Of a stretch of 64,000 nt of DNA, positions 17,025 to 26,087 are shown piece after piece; position 1 is the first letter of the stretch, and every line of letters starts with the position of its first letter. The stretch lies in assembly GCA_963665405.2 (NCBI GenBank), contig OY762261.2:124001-188000 (forward strand). The letters run 5' to 3'. The notes under the pieces are model-generated. The model did not search any database. It was not told the DNA's origin and saw only the letters and a list, made by a program, of their open reading frames with translations. This DNA comes from G963665405 sp963665405. GTDB taxonomy: Bacteria; Chloroflexota; Dehalococcoidia; Lucifugimonadales; G963665405. The translations under genes were made by a program, and so were the position numbers.

Positions 17025-17064
17025 AAAAAAGACCTCCCCCCCCTGGAAGAGGAGGGAGGTCTTT
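17025..17064 (-). terminator. Intrinsic terminator of the large surface-protein gene
   Basis: On the minus strand, AAAGACCTCCC and GGGAGGTCTTTTTT form an 11-bp stem followed by a U-run, 33 bp after the stop of the gene at 17097-20240. It is a textbook Rho-independent terminator. Confidence 0.85.
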
Positions 17065-17096
17065 ACTAACTCCCTGCTTCAGCTATCTCGATTCGA

Positions 17097-20000
17097 CTAC
17101 GGTGTGACGGTTCCCGCTGCGGTCATGAACACCCAGTAGGCCTTACCGATAGCGAGGGTGGGAGTCGCGTTGAGCTCCACCGGTACCCACCTACCCGTCA
17201 GGGTGTTGAAGTCGTAGATCCTCGAGATGTCTGCCGTGACACCGGAGAAGTAGTCATCGGGGGCAAGTGGCCCCAAGACACCCACTCCACCAGGCGTGCG
17301 ATCGCCCGTCGGGTCCAGGATCGGCACCAGGTTCCACCCGATCACCAGGATGATGGACGGGGGCTGAACCGGTGTCTGACCGAGAGTCGCACCACCCGTC
17401 GTCCTGGGTATCAGGGTCGAGATGGGCTGGAACGTGTCCGTCAGGACCCAGTAGCCCCAGTTCGGGTTGATCGTCGTCAGGTTACCGGAGAACGGCCCGA
17501 GGTTGCCCTCTGAATCCCGCTCGCGGGTCGCCGTCAGCCAGAGCTGCTGGCCGGCGTCGAAGGCCATCACTACCGTCACCGGGACTGTGGCCGGGAAGAC
17601 CGAGTCAATGGCCGGGTCGGCTGGCGAACCCGGGAAGCTGACCAGGTTCCAGCCTGGTACCAGCGGGATGGCGAGTGGTGCCCGCTCAACCACGCTGAAC
17701 GTGTGCGTGAACTCGGCCTCGTTGCCGGCCAGGTCCTGGACCGTGATCACCAGTGTGTGCGCGCCATCGTTCAAGCCACTGGCCTTGTAGAGGAGCCGGA
17801 CGTTGTCAGTCGTCGATATCTCGCTCGTGATATCCACGTCGTCAAGCTCTGCGGACACCAGGATCACCGTTCCGTAGCTGTCGAAGTCGGTCCCCAGGGC
17901 CACGTCGGCCGGATCCGTGGTGAAGTCGCCGTCGGCTTTCAGACCGTACTCCAGACCCTCGTTGACGAAGTCAGCGGACAGGAACGCGTTCGGGTCGTCC
18001 GTGTCGGTCGCGGGCAGGAAGCCCGGTGCCGGAATGCCGGTGTCCACCTCGAACAGGACCGCTACGCTGTCAGTCGATGTCAAGAACACCGGGCCGGTCT
18101 GGGCGAGCCCCACCGATCCGACATTGGTCGCCGAGTTCAGGTCGGTCGCCTGCGTGAAGACGTTGTACACACCTGGGATGGAGAACGACCGAGTGGCCGT
18201 CCACGATTGAGGCCCACCGCTAACTGTCACGACCGACGAGGAGGGCACCAGGCTCTGGTCTTCAATCCTACCCACGGTCAACACGACGCTTGTAGAGTCC
18301 TCGTTCGCGGTCACGGCGATCGAGATCGAGTCGTTTGTGACCGGACGGTCGCCAGACCCGGGCGTAGCACCAATGGTGGGAGCGATTCCATCCGTGGAAG
18401 GGTCCACGACATCGGACTTCAGCTCGTTCCCGGCGAGGTCTAGGACGGCGCTAACGATCTCGATCTTGGGTCTCGCGTTCGCCGCCTGCGCGGGCACCAT
18501 CAGGAACACCGATTGGGCCCTCCCGGAGAAGTGGAACACGTCCAGTGGGGTTACCCCATCCACCCGGAAGTCGGTTCGGGCAATGCTGTTGCCGTCCACC
18601 GGGCCATCGAAGTCGAGCCTGATGAACTCAGGATCCGCCAGCGCGACGTCGGTCTCGGTCTTGTCGTCGGTGGTCTTGGACGAATCCCACCACGAGCCCA
18701 CTACGGCCGCCAGGAGGTCCGCTGACGTGCGATCCACCCTGATCGAGTAGGGCTGACAGAACGCGACCCCGTCTGTGAAGTCCATTATGGTCGCACGGTT
18801 GATATCCAGGAACGCAGCTACGTCACAGGTGTCCAGGAAGCCTGTCGTGGAGGTGGCGGAAGAAAGTGGAAGCCGGTCGCTGATTCCGATGTTGCCTGCC
18901 GCGTCCGTGACCTTCACCCACCAGTAGATGACGTGGTCTGTATTCAGGGCGTGCGCACTTGGGAAGCGCTGCACGAGGCTTACTCCGCCCGCGATGGTCG
19001 TGACGTCCTGCTCTACAACCGCGGAAGTGACCGGCACGTCGTTCACGGCTTCGTGTGTGTCCACCGCCCAGATCACCTCTACGCTCGTGTCGACGACACC
19101 GGAATCACCATCGGTGGCGTCAGCCTTGACGGTCGGAAGGTTATTGGTCGTCGCGTAGGCCTCCGCCGGATCGAAGTTCGCAAACGAGGGTGGGGTAGTC
19201 TCGATCCTGATGCTCGACGTGCGGGCGATCCGCGCCGCTGTGGTGCCATCCGAGTAGGTCATGCGCAACGTGTCGCTCGTGTTGACCCGGAGGCTGGTCC
19301 CGGGGACAGACACGCCCGCTATCAGGTCGATTTCAGCTCGGAAGACTCCGGATGACGGGCCGGTCTCGGTCAGGGTAACGACGAACCCCGTCGGGTCTAT
19401 GCCGCTGGTGACCGTGACAGAACCCACGCCCAAAGCTGCGCTCGTGTTGACCTCGCCCGACCAGAAGAGCAAGTTCAAGGGCAAGGAGGTGTCTTTGCCA
19501 TCTGTCGTGAGGGTGCCTAGACCCAGATCGAGTCCGGTGACTTTTGCGTTGCTGTCCACCAGGTCGTCTCGGACTATCCGAATATCATTTATGTTGAGAG
19601 CCGAGTCGGGGGCTCCGGGAAACCGGTTGACTAGTGCGGAGCGCACGTTCGTGTCAGCCAGTCGCAGCAGCCACTCGATGCCGTTGGGCTCCGTATTGTT
19701 AGAGATCGGCACCGCCAGTGCGCAGTCAGGGCAGTTGGCAAACGAGCCTTCGGGAACGTTGACCTCCGCTACTTCGGCTCCATCCTGGGACAGCGCGAAC
19801 GGCGCAGTTGCCGTGATTATGGTGCCCGCGTCGTTGATCTCAGCCACCTCTCGGACGGTCTCCCCGTCGACGATGATGGTGTCGCCCACTTCCACGCTGT
19901 CGGGCACCACCGCGCCTGAGGTTACTACGGCTTCCGTCGAGCCCGCATCCGTGTTGACGGTAATACCCGTCCCCGTCAGGTCGGCCGTCACACGCCCCGC

Positions 20001-20240
20001 TGACCAGGAGGCTGGGTCGCCGGGAACCAGCACCCTCTTGATAGGACGGTTTAGGTCGGAGTCCCTGACCTCAAGGGTAACGGTGCCACCCTGCCTGGCC
20101 CAGGACACTACGTTGTCCGGGTCCTCGGGATCGGGAAAGCGGAGTACCGCGTCCGCGCCCATGGCAGGGAGTACTGCCAGGAGCGCCATCAACAGCGCGA
20201 CCGCGCTGATGAGTATTACGAGCTTATAGTTCCTTTTCAC
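17097..20240 (-). CDS. Large secreted/cell-surface protein with Ig-like domains
   Basis: A 1047-residue exported protein. The signal peptide is MKRNYKLVILISAVALLMALLAVLPAMG. The body is beta-rich, with the Ig/cadherin-like phrase DxAGN recurring (VTDAAGNIG, VLDLAGNEL, VQDLAGNEA) and repeated segments such as RPVTNDSISIAVTANED. The last ~190 residues hold two versions of a WNLV module (VPGWNLVSFPG and VIGWNLVPIL), each with GYWV or KAYWVF further on. The architecture resembles S-layer or adhesin proteins of Dehalococcoidia, but no anchor motif is visible. Start GTG at 20240, preceded by AGGGGG; promoter and terminator are both visible, so it is monocistronic. Confidence 0.75.
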   Translation of the reverse strand: MKRNYKLVILISAVALLMALLAVLPAMGADAVLRFPDPEDPDNVVSWARQGGTVTLEVRDSDLNRPIKRVLVPGDPASWSAGRVTADLTGTGITVNTDAGSTEAVVTSGAVVPDSVEVGDTIIVDGETVREVAEINDAGTIITATAPFALSQDGAEVAEVNVPEGSFANCPDCALAVPISNNTEPNGIEWLLRLADTNVRSALVNRFPGAPDSALNINDIRIVRDDLVDSNAKVTGLDLGLGTLTTDGKDTSLPLNLLFWSGEVNTSAALGVGSVTVTSGIDPTGFVVTLTETGPSSGVFRAEIDLIAGVSVPGTSLRVNTSDTLRMTYSDGTTAARIARTSSIRIETTPPSFANFDPAEAYATTNNLPTVKADATDGDSGVVDTSVEVIWAVDTHEAVNDVPVTSAVVEQDVTTIAGGVSLVQRFPSAHALNTDHVIYWWVKVTDAAGNIGISDRLPLSSATSTTGFLDTCDVAAFLDINRATIMDFTDGVAFCQPYSIRVDRTSADLLAAVVGSWWDSSKTTDDKTETDVALADPEFIRLDFDGPVDGNSIARTDFRVDGVTPLDVFHFSGRAQSVFLMVPAQAANARPKIEIVSAVLDLAGNELKSDVVDPSTDGIAPTIGATPGSGDRPVTNDSISIAVTANEDSTSVVLTVGRIEDQSLVPSSSVVTVSGGPQSWTATRSFSIPGVYNVFTQATDLNSATNVGSVGLAQTGPVFLTSTDSVAVLFEVDTGIPAPGFLPATDTDDPNAFLSADFVNEGLEYGLKADGDFTTDPADVALGTDFDSYGTVILVSAELDDVDITSEISTTDNVRLLYKASGLNDGAHTLVITVQDLAGNEAEFTHTFSVVERAPLAIPLVPGWNLVSFPGSPADPAIDSVFPATVPVTVVMAFDAGQQLWLTATRERDSEGNLGPFSGNLTTINPNWGYWVLTDTFQPISTLIPRTTGGATLGQTPVQPPSIILVIGWNLVPILDPTGDRTPGGVGVLGPLAPDDYFSGVTADISRIYDFNTLTGRWVPVELNATPTLAIGKAYWVFMTAAGTVTP

Positions 20241-20406
20241 TGCCTACCCCCTAAAAGATTCCAGGATTGGTGTAGATGCCCCGCCCATCCGGGACAAAGC
20301 AGAACCTGGGCCAAACTGCGCCCAGGTCTGGGACACGGGTCCGCTCTGGAAGCGGCGGAAGGAGATTGCATTTGGTGCCGTGCCTTTCTCAATTGCAACC
20401 GTCGAA

Positions 20407-20435
20407 TTTGTACACCATCGGTATGTTGATGTCAA
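20407..20435 (-). promoter_or_regulatory. Promoter and ~160-nt leader of the surface-protein gene
   Basis: Minus strand TTGACA (20435-20430), 17 bp, TACAAA (20412-20407). The transcript would begin near 20400 and run about 160 nt before the GTG at 20240. The leader contains a stem CCTGGGC/GCCCAGG (about 20306-20328). Confidence 0.6.
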
Positions 20436-21084
20436 GGTGCGTGCAAGCATGCTTGCATCAAAAAAGCGCCGCCAGTCCCCTCGGCCCAGCGCGCCCTTCA
20501 CCCTCATCTCTCGGAGCCCTGCCTGTCGGCCGCGCGCCCCTGTGATTCGGGCTTCTTCCCTGTTGAACCAGCGCAACTATATATGACCGCTCGCTGAGTT
20601 GTCAATAAGCCAGAAGACTCTCTTTGAAACGTGTTTCGCGCTTCGACTCGTGGTCCCGGCGAGGCACCTTGAAGGCCGTTTGCGGGAGGTCCGGCCATCG
20701 CCACAGGCTTCCCGTTCAAGTGCACCGCTCGCTCCTAGCAGGGTCTTGAGCCCTCAGACTCCCGGCAATCCCGACTTGTCGGGGTCCGCACACATATTTC
20801 ATCATCCTGTAAAGGGAGACGGTAAGCAGCAGGCGGCCCCGGCTCCCACGTTGGTCACCACATAGCTAACAGCGGCTGGACGTGGGAGGATAGCACCGGC
20901 CTGAAAATTCCCGTGGCGTCCCGGTCGCGGATCGTAGGGGTGCACCGCTGTGCGCCCGGAACAAAGCTGGCGGGTGGTGCGGAACGTTGCGGATGCCGGT
21001 TCGTAGCTGGTAGAGGCGCACAGCCGCGTGCCCGGAGAAAGGCTGCGCGGGCAGGTCCCCAGAGACGGAGGGTCTCGGCGCTGT
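20436..21084. other. Intergenic region with repeat fragments
   Basis: No gene seen. It holds a partial multi-hairpin repeat at 20745-20793 (CCCTCAGACTCCCGGCA, then ATCCCGACTTGTCGGG) and two GTAGGGGYGCAC-type repeats at 20934-20957 and 21010-21034. Confidence 0.5.
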
Positions 21085-22353
21085 CTAGCTGTCCCGGCCG
21101 AGGTTCTGGAGGAACTCGGCGTTGTCCTTGGTCCTGGAGAGCCGCTCGATCACCTTCTCGGTGGCCTCCGAGGTACCTCCACCGGAGTCCGAGCCCACCA
21201 TGCTGGCCATTCTTCTTAGAAGCCAGGTCTGCTTCAGGGTGGTCTCGTCCAGGAGGAGCTCCTCTCGACGGGTCCCGGTGCGGTGGATGTCCATCGCCGG
21301 GAACACCCGGCGCTCGGAGAGCCTTCGGTCGAGGTGGACTTCCATGTTGCCGGTACCTTTGAACTCTTCGTAGATGACGTCGTCCATTCGGCTTCCCGTA
21401 TCGACGAGGACTGCGGCCAGGATGGTGAGGCTTCCACCTTCCTCTATGTTACGTGCGGCGCCGAAGAACTTCTTGGGCGGATACAGTGCCACCGGGTCGA
21501 TGCCGCCGGAAAGGGTCCGCCCGCTGGTCGGTACGGCCAGGTTGTAGGCCCGTGTCAGACGCGTAAGGCTGTCCAGGAGGATCGCCACGTGCTGGCCCGC
21601 CTCGACCAGCCGCTTGGCTCGCTCCAGCACCAGCTCGGCTACACGGCAGTGGTCTTCGACCGGCTCGTCGAACGTAGAGCCGAAGACCTCGCCCTTGACC
21701 GAGCGGGTCATGTCGGTTACCTCTTCCGGACGCTCCCCGATCAGGGCGACCATCAGGTGGATGTCGGGAGCGTTGGTGGCGATACCGTTCGCGATGTTCT
21801 TGAGGAAGGTGGTCTTGCCAGCCTTGGGGGGCGAGACGATCATACCGCGCTGCCCACGTCCCACCGGCGAGAACAGATCGATCATCCGCGTGGACAGGTT
21901 CTCCTTCGTGGTCTCGAGCTTGATGAAGGTCTCTGGGAATATTGGCGTCAGGTTCTCGAAGTGGGCCCTGCCGCGCGCGGCCTCCGGGTCGACGCCGTTC
22001 ACACCTTCAACCCTGACCAGGCCGAAGTACCGCTCACCGTCTTTGGGCGGTCTGACCTGGCCGGTCACCTCGTCGCCCGTCCTGAGGCCGAATCGTCGTA
22101 TCTGAGACTGGGAGACGTAGACGTCCCCGCCACTCTGGTTGCTCTCTCCCTGTCTCAGGAAGCCGTAGCCGTCGTTTACGATCGAAAGGATGCCGCTGGC
22201 GACCAGCTGCCCGTTCTGCTCGGCGTGGGCCTGAAGCACCTTCATCACGAGCTCCTGCCGCCGAAACGGGGATCCGTTCTCGAGCAGGCCCAGGTCCTGG
22301 GCGATCTGCTTGAGCTCGTCTTCACTCTTCGTTTGTATCTCGGTGAGGTTCAT
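21085..22353 (-). CDS. rho: Transcription termination factor Rho
   Basis: Hexameric RNA helicase that ends transcription at Rho-dependent sites. The N-terminal Rho-N helices (KSEDELKQIAQDLGL) and the cold-shock-like RNA-binding domain (ASGILSIVNDGYGFLRQG) are followed by the ATPase core. Walker A is SPPKAGKTTFLKNIA; VALIGERPEEVTDM, the Walker B region HVAILLDSLTRLTRAYN and the Q/R loop PSGRTLSGGIDP are intact. At 422 residues it is a standard compact Rho. The ATG at 22353 has GGAG 8 bases upstream. Confidence 0.97.
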   Translation of the reverse strand: MNLTEIQTKSEDELKQIAQDLGLLENGSPFRRQELVMKVLQAHAEQNGQLVASGILSIVNDGYGFLRQGESNQSGGDVYVSQSQIRRFGLRTGDEVTGQVRPPKDGERYFGLVRVEGVNGVDPEAARGRAHFENLTPIFPETFIKLETTKENLSTRMIDLFSPVGRGQRGMIVSPPKAGKTTFLKNIANGIATNAPDIHLMVALIGERPEEVTDMTRSVKGEVFGSTFDEPVEDHCRVAELVLERAKRLVEAGQHVAILLDSLTRLTRAYNLAVPTSGRTLSGGIDPVALYPPKKFFGAARNIEEGGSLTILAAVLVDTGSRMDDVIYEEFKGTGNMEVHLDRRLSERRVFPAMDIHRTGTRREELLLDETTLKQTWLLRRMASMVGSDSGGGTSEATEKVIERLSRTKDNAEFLQNLGRDS

Positions 22354-22930
22354 CCGCTATCTCCGAACAATCTACGCCTCCGCGCTCTCGCTATGGTCCG
22401 ATCTCGAAGTGCTCGAAGTTTCGGCACTGATGCACGTACATTAAGGAGAGGGAGGCTCTACTACTTCGACCGGCGGGCCCGATCTATCCCCGGCTCTGTG
22501 AAGGTCGCTCTCCAGCAGCGTCGGTGGCATCTTGTCTGGCGCCACGCGACCCGCCGGGGCGACGGCTCACACTTATGGGTCGATGGTTTAGATGCTCTTT
22601 CAGGGAGCCGGGTGCCCCGCAAGGTCGGTGGAGCATCCTACAACGCGCCAGCACATTGGAACATCATCAGGGATGGGTCTCTGGCAGAGCGGCCTCGCGG
22701 GTCTGCTTCGGCCTGGGGGCCGTCTGCCTCGGAAGACGTGCAAGTGGGGGATTATCCTCACGATACCACGGGGAGAACGCTCCGTCTATAGCTCTGCGCC
22801 CCATTTTGTCGGATTCATGGGTAACGCCCCCCGCCGTTACCGGCTCCGTCGTTCCGCAGCGCGACCAGAGGGGGTACAGGGTAGCTGGTATGGGGTACGG
22901 GGGATGGGGTATGGGGTACCAGGGTACGAG
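22354..22930. other. 577-bp intergenic region
   Basis: No gene supported; frames here are GC-driven and lack start signals. A low-complexity run of TGGGGTA/GGGTAC units occupies about 22870-22928, just beyond the pyrG stop. Confidence 0.5.
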
Positions 22931-24571
22931 TCAGGTGTTGGCGTTCAACGCCAGGGCATGCTGCCCGCCCTCGCGCAGGGTGCGTCGAGCGACCCCTACC
23001 AGCTCACGGAAGAGTGGGTGGGGGCGGTCGGGCCGCGACAGGAACTCGGGATGGAACTGGACACCTACCATAAAGGGATGATCGGCCAACTCGACAATCT
23101 CGACCAGCCGCCCGTCGGGGGAGAGCCCTGTGGACAGCAGGCCCACTGACTTGAGCGGTTCACGGTAGGCGTTGTTGAACTCGAAGCGATGGCGGTGGCG
23201 TTCGTTTATCCGTGTGCGCCTGTACGCCTTTGCCGAGAGACTCCACTCGACCAGCTCGCAGGGATACACCCCGAGGCGCATCGTGCCGCCCATCTCGGTG
23301 ATACCCCTCTGGTCGGGCATCAGGTCGATTACGGGATCAGGCGTATCGGGGTCGAACTCGGTCGAGTTCGCCGCCCCCTTGCCAAGGAGCCGTCTGGACG
23401 CCTCGACGACCAACACCTGCATCCCGAGGCAGAGCCCCAGGTAGGGAACCGCATTTTCACGGGCATAGGTCGCGGTCTCGATCATGCCCTCCACCCCACG
23501 CGGCCCGAACCCGCCTGGGACGACGATCGCGCTCACCGAGTGGAGGTACTCGTCCGGACCGTGCTCCTCGATGTCGTCGGACCGGACCCACACGACCTCG
23601 ACCTGGCGGTCGTGCACGAGACCCGCATGGAGAAGCGCCTCCTTGACCGAGATGTAGGAGTCGTGCAGGTCGACGTACTTGCCGACGACGGCGATCGACA
23701 GTGGCTCTTTCGGGCGCTGAATCGCCTCGACCATCTCCCGCCACTGGACCATGTCCCGTCCGCTGGTCGGCAGCCTCAGGCCCCGAAGAATCAGGTCTCC
23801 GAGTCCCTCGTCCTCGAGGATGAGCGGGACCTCGTAGACCGTCGAGACCGTCGGGAGTCCGATGACGCCGGGCCTGGGCACGTCACAATGGACCGAGATC
23901 TTCTGCCTGATCTCCTCATTCACGGGAAGGTCGCTCCGGCAGATTATCGCGTCGGGCTGGATGCCGATGCTCCTGAGCTCGCGGACGCTGTGCTGTGTCG
24001 GCTTCGTCTTCAGCTCGCCGGTGGACGACACGAAGGGAAGGAGGGTGACGTGGATGTAGAAGACGTTGTCGCGGCCGACCTCGTTCCGCATCTGTCGGAT
24101 GGCCTCGAGGAACGGGAGGCCCTCTATGTCCCCCACCGTCCCGCCTACCTCGACTACGATAACGTCGGCCTTGCTGGCGCTGGCCACCGCCTTCATCTTC
24201 CCCTTGATGGCGTCGGTCACGTGGGGGATGGCCTGGATCGTCCCTCCGAGAAACTCACCCCTGCGCTCTCGGGCTATGACCTCGCTGTATATCTGTCCCG
24301 CGGTGACGTTGGACATCTGGGTGAGGTCCATGTCGATGAACCGCTCGTAGTGGCCGAGGTCCAGGTCGGTCTCGCAGCCGTCGCTCGTGACGAAGACCTC
24401 GCCGTGCTGATACGGCGACATCGTCCCAGGATCGACGTTGAGGTACGGGTCAAGCTTGAGGACCGACACAGAGATCCCTCGGCTCTTGAGTATCCGGCCG
24501 ATCGACGCGACGCTGATCCCCTTCCCCACCGAGCTGACGACGCCCCCGGTCACAAAAATAAACCTGGTCAT
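22931..24571 (-). CDS. pyrG: CTP synthase
   Basis: Makes CTP from UTP, ATP and glutamine. The synthetase domain opens with FIFVTGGVVSSVGKGISVAS and contains LKLDPYLNVDPGTMSPYQHGE and EVGGTVGDIEG. The glutaminase domain (from about residue 290) holds GGFGPRG, the nucleophile motif LGLCLGMQV and the closing FHPEFLS. At 546 residues it is complete. A strong promoter lies about 180 bp upstream; the intervening leader may have a regulatory role, as pyrG is nucleotide-regulated in several phyla, but nothing specific is visible. Confidence 0.97.
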   Translation of the reverse strand: MTRFIFVTGGVVSSVGKGISVASIGRILKSRGISVSVLKLDPYLNVDPGTMSPYQHGEVFVTSDGCETDLDLGHYERFIDMDLTQMSNVTAGQIYSEVIARERRGEFLGGTIQAIPHVTDAIKGKMKAVASASKADVIVVEVGGTVGDIEGLPFLEAIRQMRNEVGRDNVFYIHVTLLPFVSSTGELKTKPTQHSVRELRSIGIQPDAIICRSDLPVNEEIRQKISVHCDVPRPGVIGLPTVSTVYEVPLILEDEGLGDLILRGLRLPTSGRDMVQWREMVEAIQRPKEPLSIAVVGKYVDLHDSYISVKEALLHAGLVHDRQVEVVWVRSDDIEEHGPDEYLHSVSAIVVPGGFGPRGVEGMIETATYARENAVPYLGLCLGMQVLVVEASRRLLGKGAANSTEFDPDTPDPVIDLMPDQRGITEMGGTMRLGVYPCELVEWSLSAKAYRRTRINERHRHRFEFNNAYREPLKSVGLLSTGLSPDGRLVEIVELADHPFMVGVQFHPEFLSRPDRPHPLFRELVGVARRTLREGGQHALALNANT

Positions 24572-24751
24572 GGGCTTGCCGGCTCAGAGTGGGATGCTGC
24601 TGGCAGCGGGTCGAAAGGGGGTAAGAGGGACTGGGGTAGAGAGGGGAAGGAAGCGCGGCGGAGGTGGGTTCCCGCCACTACGAGCCCTCGGTGGAGTTGC
24701 GGTCAGTCGGGTGCGCCACTGTCTGGGAAGCTTGCCTCCATTGCTAGGCAA

Positions 24752-24780
24752 AGTATAGGGTTGGCTCGAATGGTTGTCAA
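24752..24780 (-). promoter_or_regulatory. pyrG promoter
   Basis: Minus strand TTGACA (24780-24775), 17 bp, TATACT (24757-24752). This is a near-consensus promoter and predicts a leader of about 170 nt. Confidence 0.75.
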
Positions 24781-24786
24781 CAAAAC

Positions 24787-24810
24787 CGGGGCGACCTCCG
24801 CCCCGTTTTT
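24787..24810 (-). terminator. Probable bidirectional terminator between the aminotransferase gene and pyrG
   Basis: CGGGGCG-ACCTC-CGCCCCG hairpin with a T-run on the plus strand (24806-24810) and GGTTTTG on the minus strand. On the minus strand it lies between the class IV aminotransferase gene and the pyrG -35 box, separating the two units. Confidence 0.55.
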
Positions 24811-25154
24811 GGGGTGCCCTCTCATTCCCACCCGCCCGCCCAATGGATTGCAGGCACCCCAAACCCCGCGAAAGGGGCACTGCCCCCTCCGGAACCCCCG
24901 GACGAGCGGGGCGCATGCCCTGTGCGCCCCCACGCTCAGGAAAGTGGGAGGTGTGGAACGACCGCTGGATGGCCAACGATCGGACTTTGAAAAGGCCCTG
25001 GGGCGACCCTCCCCCCGCGTTAAGGGGAGATCGACGTCTGAGGGAGACCTCTAGACTCCCAGCGATCCCGACTTGTCGGGAGCTGCACACCCCGTTCCAT
25101 TTGATCGGCCGCTACGCCCGGCTGAGTGGAACGAAGAATCCGCCTCCGCCCGCC
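24811..25154. repeat. Intergenic region with a multi-hairpin repeat copy
   Basis: No gene. 25038-25093 is a diverged copy of the CTGAGGG...CTCCC...CTGCACACCCC repeat, with its central hairpin as ATCCCGACTTGTCGGGA. GC-rich palindromes (AAAGGGGCACTGCCCC; GGGGCGCATGCCCTGTGCGCCCC) precede it. Confidence 0.55.
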
Positions 25155-26033
25155 TCAATTCTCGGGCGGGGTGCTCGGGCCGGTGCGAAGCCGGCCCAGG
25201 GCCTGCTGGACGAAGTCCACTTCCACCAGCTCCACCCAGCGGTCGAGGATCGTCCTGGTCACCGGCCCGGGAACGTCCTCACCGATACGGAGCCCGTTGA
25301 CGTCAACGACGGGCACCATGCAGAACCGGGTGCTCGAAACGAACGCCTCGTCGGCCGTGTACGCGTCCCAGGTCGAGTAGTCGTCCTCGTCCACTTCGAT
25401 CCCGAGCGAGTCCGCGATCTCCAGTACCGTCGCCATGCTCACACCTGGCAGGACGTTGAGGCGGTTGGGCAGCTTGATGCGGCCGTCCTTAACGAGCATG
25501 AAGTTACCGCCGCGGCACTCGGTGATGCTGCCCTCGGAGTCCACCATCAGCGGGAAGACCCTGGGCTGCAGTGGCCCAGGCTGCCGGGCCGGCATAGGGT
25601 AGGTGGTAGGAGTGACGATCCGGACGCCGTTCACGTAGTCGGCGGCGAACGAGGCGACGTCGAGGAACTGGCAATAGACGACCACGTTGGCGCCCGGCGG
25701 ACCCTCGTGAGGCTGCGGTGCCTCGCTCACTATCTGGGTCACCAGGAACTCGTGGCCGGGAGATAGGCGAGCCCTGTTGGTCTCGACCAGCTCCTCGGTA
25801 ATGGCCTGCAGCTCGTCGATGCCGAGGCCTGGATCGATCCCTGAGTGCGTCACGCCGTTGTACAGGCGCGACAGGTGCTCTCTGAGCTTGAACAGCCGCC
25901 CTCCGAACGTCCGCTCGTGGTCGTAGAACCCGCCGGCGGACTCGAATCCGCCGCCCTTCAGCTCGGCGACCGCCTGGCTCAGGGGTACGACTCTGCCGTT
26001 GAGGTAGGAAACGAGTTCGGGCTTTTCTGTCAT
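25155..26033 (-). CDS. Class IV (branched-chain/D-amino acid type) aminotransferase homologue lacking the catalytic lysine
   Basis: A 292-residue fold-type IV PLP enzyme homologue. It opens YLNGRVVPLSQAVAEL and has FGGRLFKLREHLSRLYNG near residues 43-60. Downstream it has ITECRGGNFMLVKDG, LPGVSMATVLEIA and DEAFVSSTRFCMVPV. The stretch that should carry the PLP lysine and the helix after it (normally xxK followed by about 20 residues before the LLLD strand) is replaced by PARQPGPLQPRVFPLMVD (148-165), which has no Lys and is shorter. It is therefore a natural non-enzymatic paralogue, a deletion allele, or an assembly deletion. It follows sucD by 54 bp and may share its transcript. Confidence 0.8.
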   Translation of the reverse strand: MTEKPELVSYLNGRVVPLSQAVAELKGGGFESAGGFYDHERTFGGRLFKLREHLSRLYNGVTHSGIDPGLGIDELQAITEELVETNRARLSPGHEFLVTQIVSEAPQPHEGPPGANVVVYCQFLDVASFAADYVNGVRIVTPTTYPMPARQPGPLQPRVFPLMVDSEGSITECRGGNFMLVKDGRIKLPNRLNVLPGVSMATVLEIADSLGIEVDEDDYSTWDAYTADEAFVSSTRFCMVPVVDVNGLRIGEDVPGPVTRTILDRWVELVEVDFVQQALGRLRTGPSTPPEN

Positions 26034-26087
26034 ATCTGACCCTGTCGAAGGCCCTGGCGAGCTAGGGGTACTCCACGACTCACCCTG

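Noticed and set aside
20290..20400. Possible c-di-GMP riboswitch in the surface-protein leader (GGCACGGCACCAAA on the minus strand)
   Set aside because: The receptor element (GACGCAAAGC) and tetraloop pairing are absent.
21283..25054. Long open frames on the plus strand across rho and pyrG
   Set aside because: They are antisense to two genes with complete conserved motifs, are Arg/Val/Asp-rich as expected for mirror frames in GC-rich DNA, and match no family.
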